Source of the DNA: Cerioporus squamosus
Taxonomy: Eukaryota > Basidiomycota > Agaricomycetes > Polyporales > Polyporaceae
Length of the DNA stretch: 34,128 bases
Direction: 5' to 3'
NCBI GenBank assembly: GCA_022592435.1
Contig: JABYQS010000299.1
Coordinates: 1 to 34,128 of the forward strand
The notes beneath the pieces were generated by a model. That model worked only from the letters and a program-made list of their open reading frames with translations, was not told the origin of the DNA and searched no databases. The position numbers and the translations under genes are program-made. This document shows, piece after piece, positions 32,301-34,128 of this stretch. Position 1 is the first letter of the stretch; each line of letters starts with the position of its first letter.

Positions 32301-34128
32301 CTCGTATCCTGTGTCCGCCTCGTTTTAACTCGTGAGCTAGGTTGCATGGTCCTAGGACTCGAGAGCACGAGCCCGCAAAAGGGCGCCGCAGCCGCCGGTC
32401 GACGCATCTGCATGAACACAGAATTCATACACGCACACAGGCGGTCAAGAACGAGTTCACCAGGATCGAACATGGAAGCGATCTCCGCCTCGTCGCTTGG
32501 GCTTCTCGAACCAAGAGCAGCAGTCAGGGTACAGTGAACGGCCCAATGTGTCGCTGCAGGTATGTAGCAGCCCTCTGGCTCGTCCGTGCGTGTGCATGCT
32601 CACGAGTCCTTCCGGGATGCACGTTCATACTTACAAGTTACTGGTTTGTGATTGCGTCTGTGTGTGCGGCGATCTAGCTTATACTGAAGTTGCAGGGAAC
32701 AGGTCACGCTACATAGAACACGCAGACGGACGCGAAGTGCGCGATCAGGTACAAGCAGGGAACATGTCGCTCGTTTCTCGCTCGTTCCGGAGGGCGTGCT
32801 CGGCCGGGATTCCCAAGACACTCCTTCGGATTGCAGCCTCGCTGTCGCTCGCGGCTTATATGTAAGTCCTTCTGTCGCTCGTCCACATCCTGCGGGTTCT
32901 AATCCGACATGTGGAGTCTGCAGAGTAACCTGAGGGATTGCTGAACGGCACGCAGGTGCAGGTAATCTCTAGCATGATTGTGGCCTTGAACTCTATCCAC
33001 GCACAAAGGGCCGCAGCCCGGACAGCCCTCGCAACTGTGGCAGCTCGCAAACTATCCCTCGCTTCTCAAGGCTTGCGACGTCCGATCCTCTCAGCCTGCT
33101 TGGCACGTCGATCACGGCTCGCGGTGACCGGCATTGACTCCTGCAATCCAGGTCCTTAACGGTATGTTCTTCTCGCTCTAGAGCTATCACTCGACTTCTG
33201 ACTGCTGCAATTCCATCTCTGACTGGTTCTGTTGCATGGTGTAGCCTTGTCATTACGATGCGACGTCTTTGAGCCGCTACTGACAACCGGGGGACGTCGA
33301 GAGGAGATGGGATGTGCTCAGCTGAAAACAGGTGTCTCACAGGTCGCCCGGGACGCGAGCATACCGTTGCGCCGAGGCGGTATCGTTCTGTTCGATCTGC
33401 GGACTTTTCGCCTCGCTTGTCAAGTTGTCGGGCCAACTCGCCTGGGCCTCTGCTTATGGTACGTATGTTCCTCTTACTCAAGTGTGTCCCTCTTGCTCAT
33501 GTGTGTCCTCTTACTCATGCATGTCCTTCTGCTTCACTCGGCCTCTAACAGAAGTGAACGACCACCCGAGTACTTCATGCGTCTGCTGGGAGGACGCAGT
33601 TTGAACCGTACTCATGAGCATGAACAGTGGAGATGGCTGTGTCGGGCTCGACAGGACACGCGACGATCTCGACTCCGAGCACAAAGGGTACTCGCGGTGC
33701 TTCGTTTCTGCTCAGCACGCTCGACGGTTGGAGATATGCCACTATTCATCCGGCTAGTATTTACTCTCGGCACAGAATTCCGGTCGTTGACGTACCTGCA
33801 GGCTCCATCCGGATGGTACATAGAATGTGCGAATGGCATTCCGATGTCCCCATGCAAGCAGCCAAGAATTCCGTCAATCGCTTCGGAGGCGAGACACATG
33901 TCCGCTCTCATTCCCCATCTTCGCTAGACGAGCTCGCAAGTTCGCAGAGTGCGGAGGATTCTGTCAACCGCTTCGTAGCACTCCGAGGTTCGCCAGACAC
34001 CAAGCATGCTGTAAGTAGTCCAGTTTCCGAAGCTGCAGTGACCGGACATGCTCGCGCTAGGACCAGCTCAGCAGCGATCTTCGTCGCGGGTGTGTCGCCG
34101 CGTGGGACGCGAGACGAGTGCATGGCCA
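29315..34128. other. Copy-2 equivalent of the gene-poor stretch
   Basis: Matches 20256-25098. Differences from copy 1 include a 16-nt deletion near 29868 and two patch replacements (30423-30449 and 32196-32204). Single-base indels occur near 29987, 31148, 32814, 33725, 33764, 33934 and 34025. Several of these change which frame is open, so the plus-strand open stretches are not conserved as proteins. I see no gene I can name here. Confidence 0.5.

Larger units (their letters stand above)
27368..34128 (+). repeat. Large direct duplication, copy 2 (runs off the window)
   Basis: Second copy of 18308-25098 in the same orientation. It begins at GTCTAGGTGTACAAC just after unrelated sequence, with a few mismatches in the first 35 bp, then near-identity. 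It keeps the MFS gene (with a frameshift) and the gene-poor stretch. The last base matches copy-1 position 25098, so the distal end is outside the window. Confidence 0.95.

Noticed and set aside
18308..34128. Transposable element origin of the duplicated segment
   Set aside because: No terminal repeats, target-site duplication, transposase, reverse transcriptase or Rep/helicase motif seen; the left boundary has no element-like end.
1..34128. CRISPR arrays, rRNA or tRNA genes, bacterial-type operons
   Set aside because: No regularly spaced repeats, no rRNA-like blocks, and no tRNA-like TTCGANTC arm with matching acceptor stem was found; the gene structure is eukaryotic.

Overview
The window looks like nuclear DNA of a filamentous basidiomycete (Agaricomycetes, perhaps a polypore-like wood decayer; the order is a guess). 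The reasons are many introns of about 42-81 nt with GTRNGT donors, CTRAY branch sites and C/TAG acceptors, the lack of operons, and typical Agaricomycete F-box proteins that begin MPPRKK. No rRNA, tRNA, CRISPR array or recognisable transposase was seen.

Layout. 32-2667 (+) is an ELL-type RNA polymerase II elongation factor. 2965-3936 (-) is a short F-box gene. 5165-6357 (-) is an NmrA-like Rossmann protein with a GC-AG intron. 7251-9748 (-) is a long F-box protein with zinc-finger-like Cys/His clusters. 10402-12757 (-) is an Mdm31/Mdm32 inner-mitochondrial-membrane protein. It is divergent, across 333 bp, from 13091-14689 (+), a CFA-synthase/coclaurine-N-methyltransferase-like SAM enzyme. 14986-16755 (-) is a third, shortened F-box gene with an unusually long first intron. 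17133-18140 (+) is a decaying gene of unknown function.

From about 18308 onward the window is one large direct duplication. 18308-25098 reappears at 27368-34128 (offset about 9.06 kb falling to 9.03 kb) and runs off the window edge. The first copy carries an apparently intact 496-residue MFS transporter (18343-20255, minus). The second copy of this gene has a one-base deletion in its last exon that brings in an early stop. The remaining ~5 kb of each copy, plus 2.3 kb unique to the first, has no gene I can recognise. It holds many plus-strand splice-like signals, but its open frames differ between copies by single-base indels. At the junction (27141-27367) lies what looks like the 5' end of a gene cut by the duplication.

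The genes do not form one pathway. The single-copy half is mostly housekeeping genes (transcription elongation, mitochondrial membrane, lipid-type methyltransferase) interspersed with three F-box paralogs that share exon layout and a Cys4 motif but are cut to different lengths. The duplicated half is a recent, already decaying structural change. The least explained part is the ~7 kb without a recognised gene and the two places where its copies differ by whole-patch replacement. All exon models below were spliced by eye; every coding model listed closes in frame.
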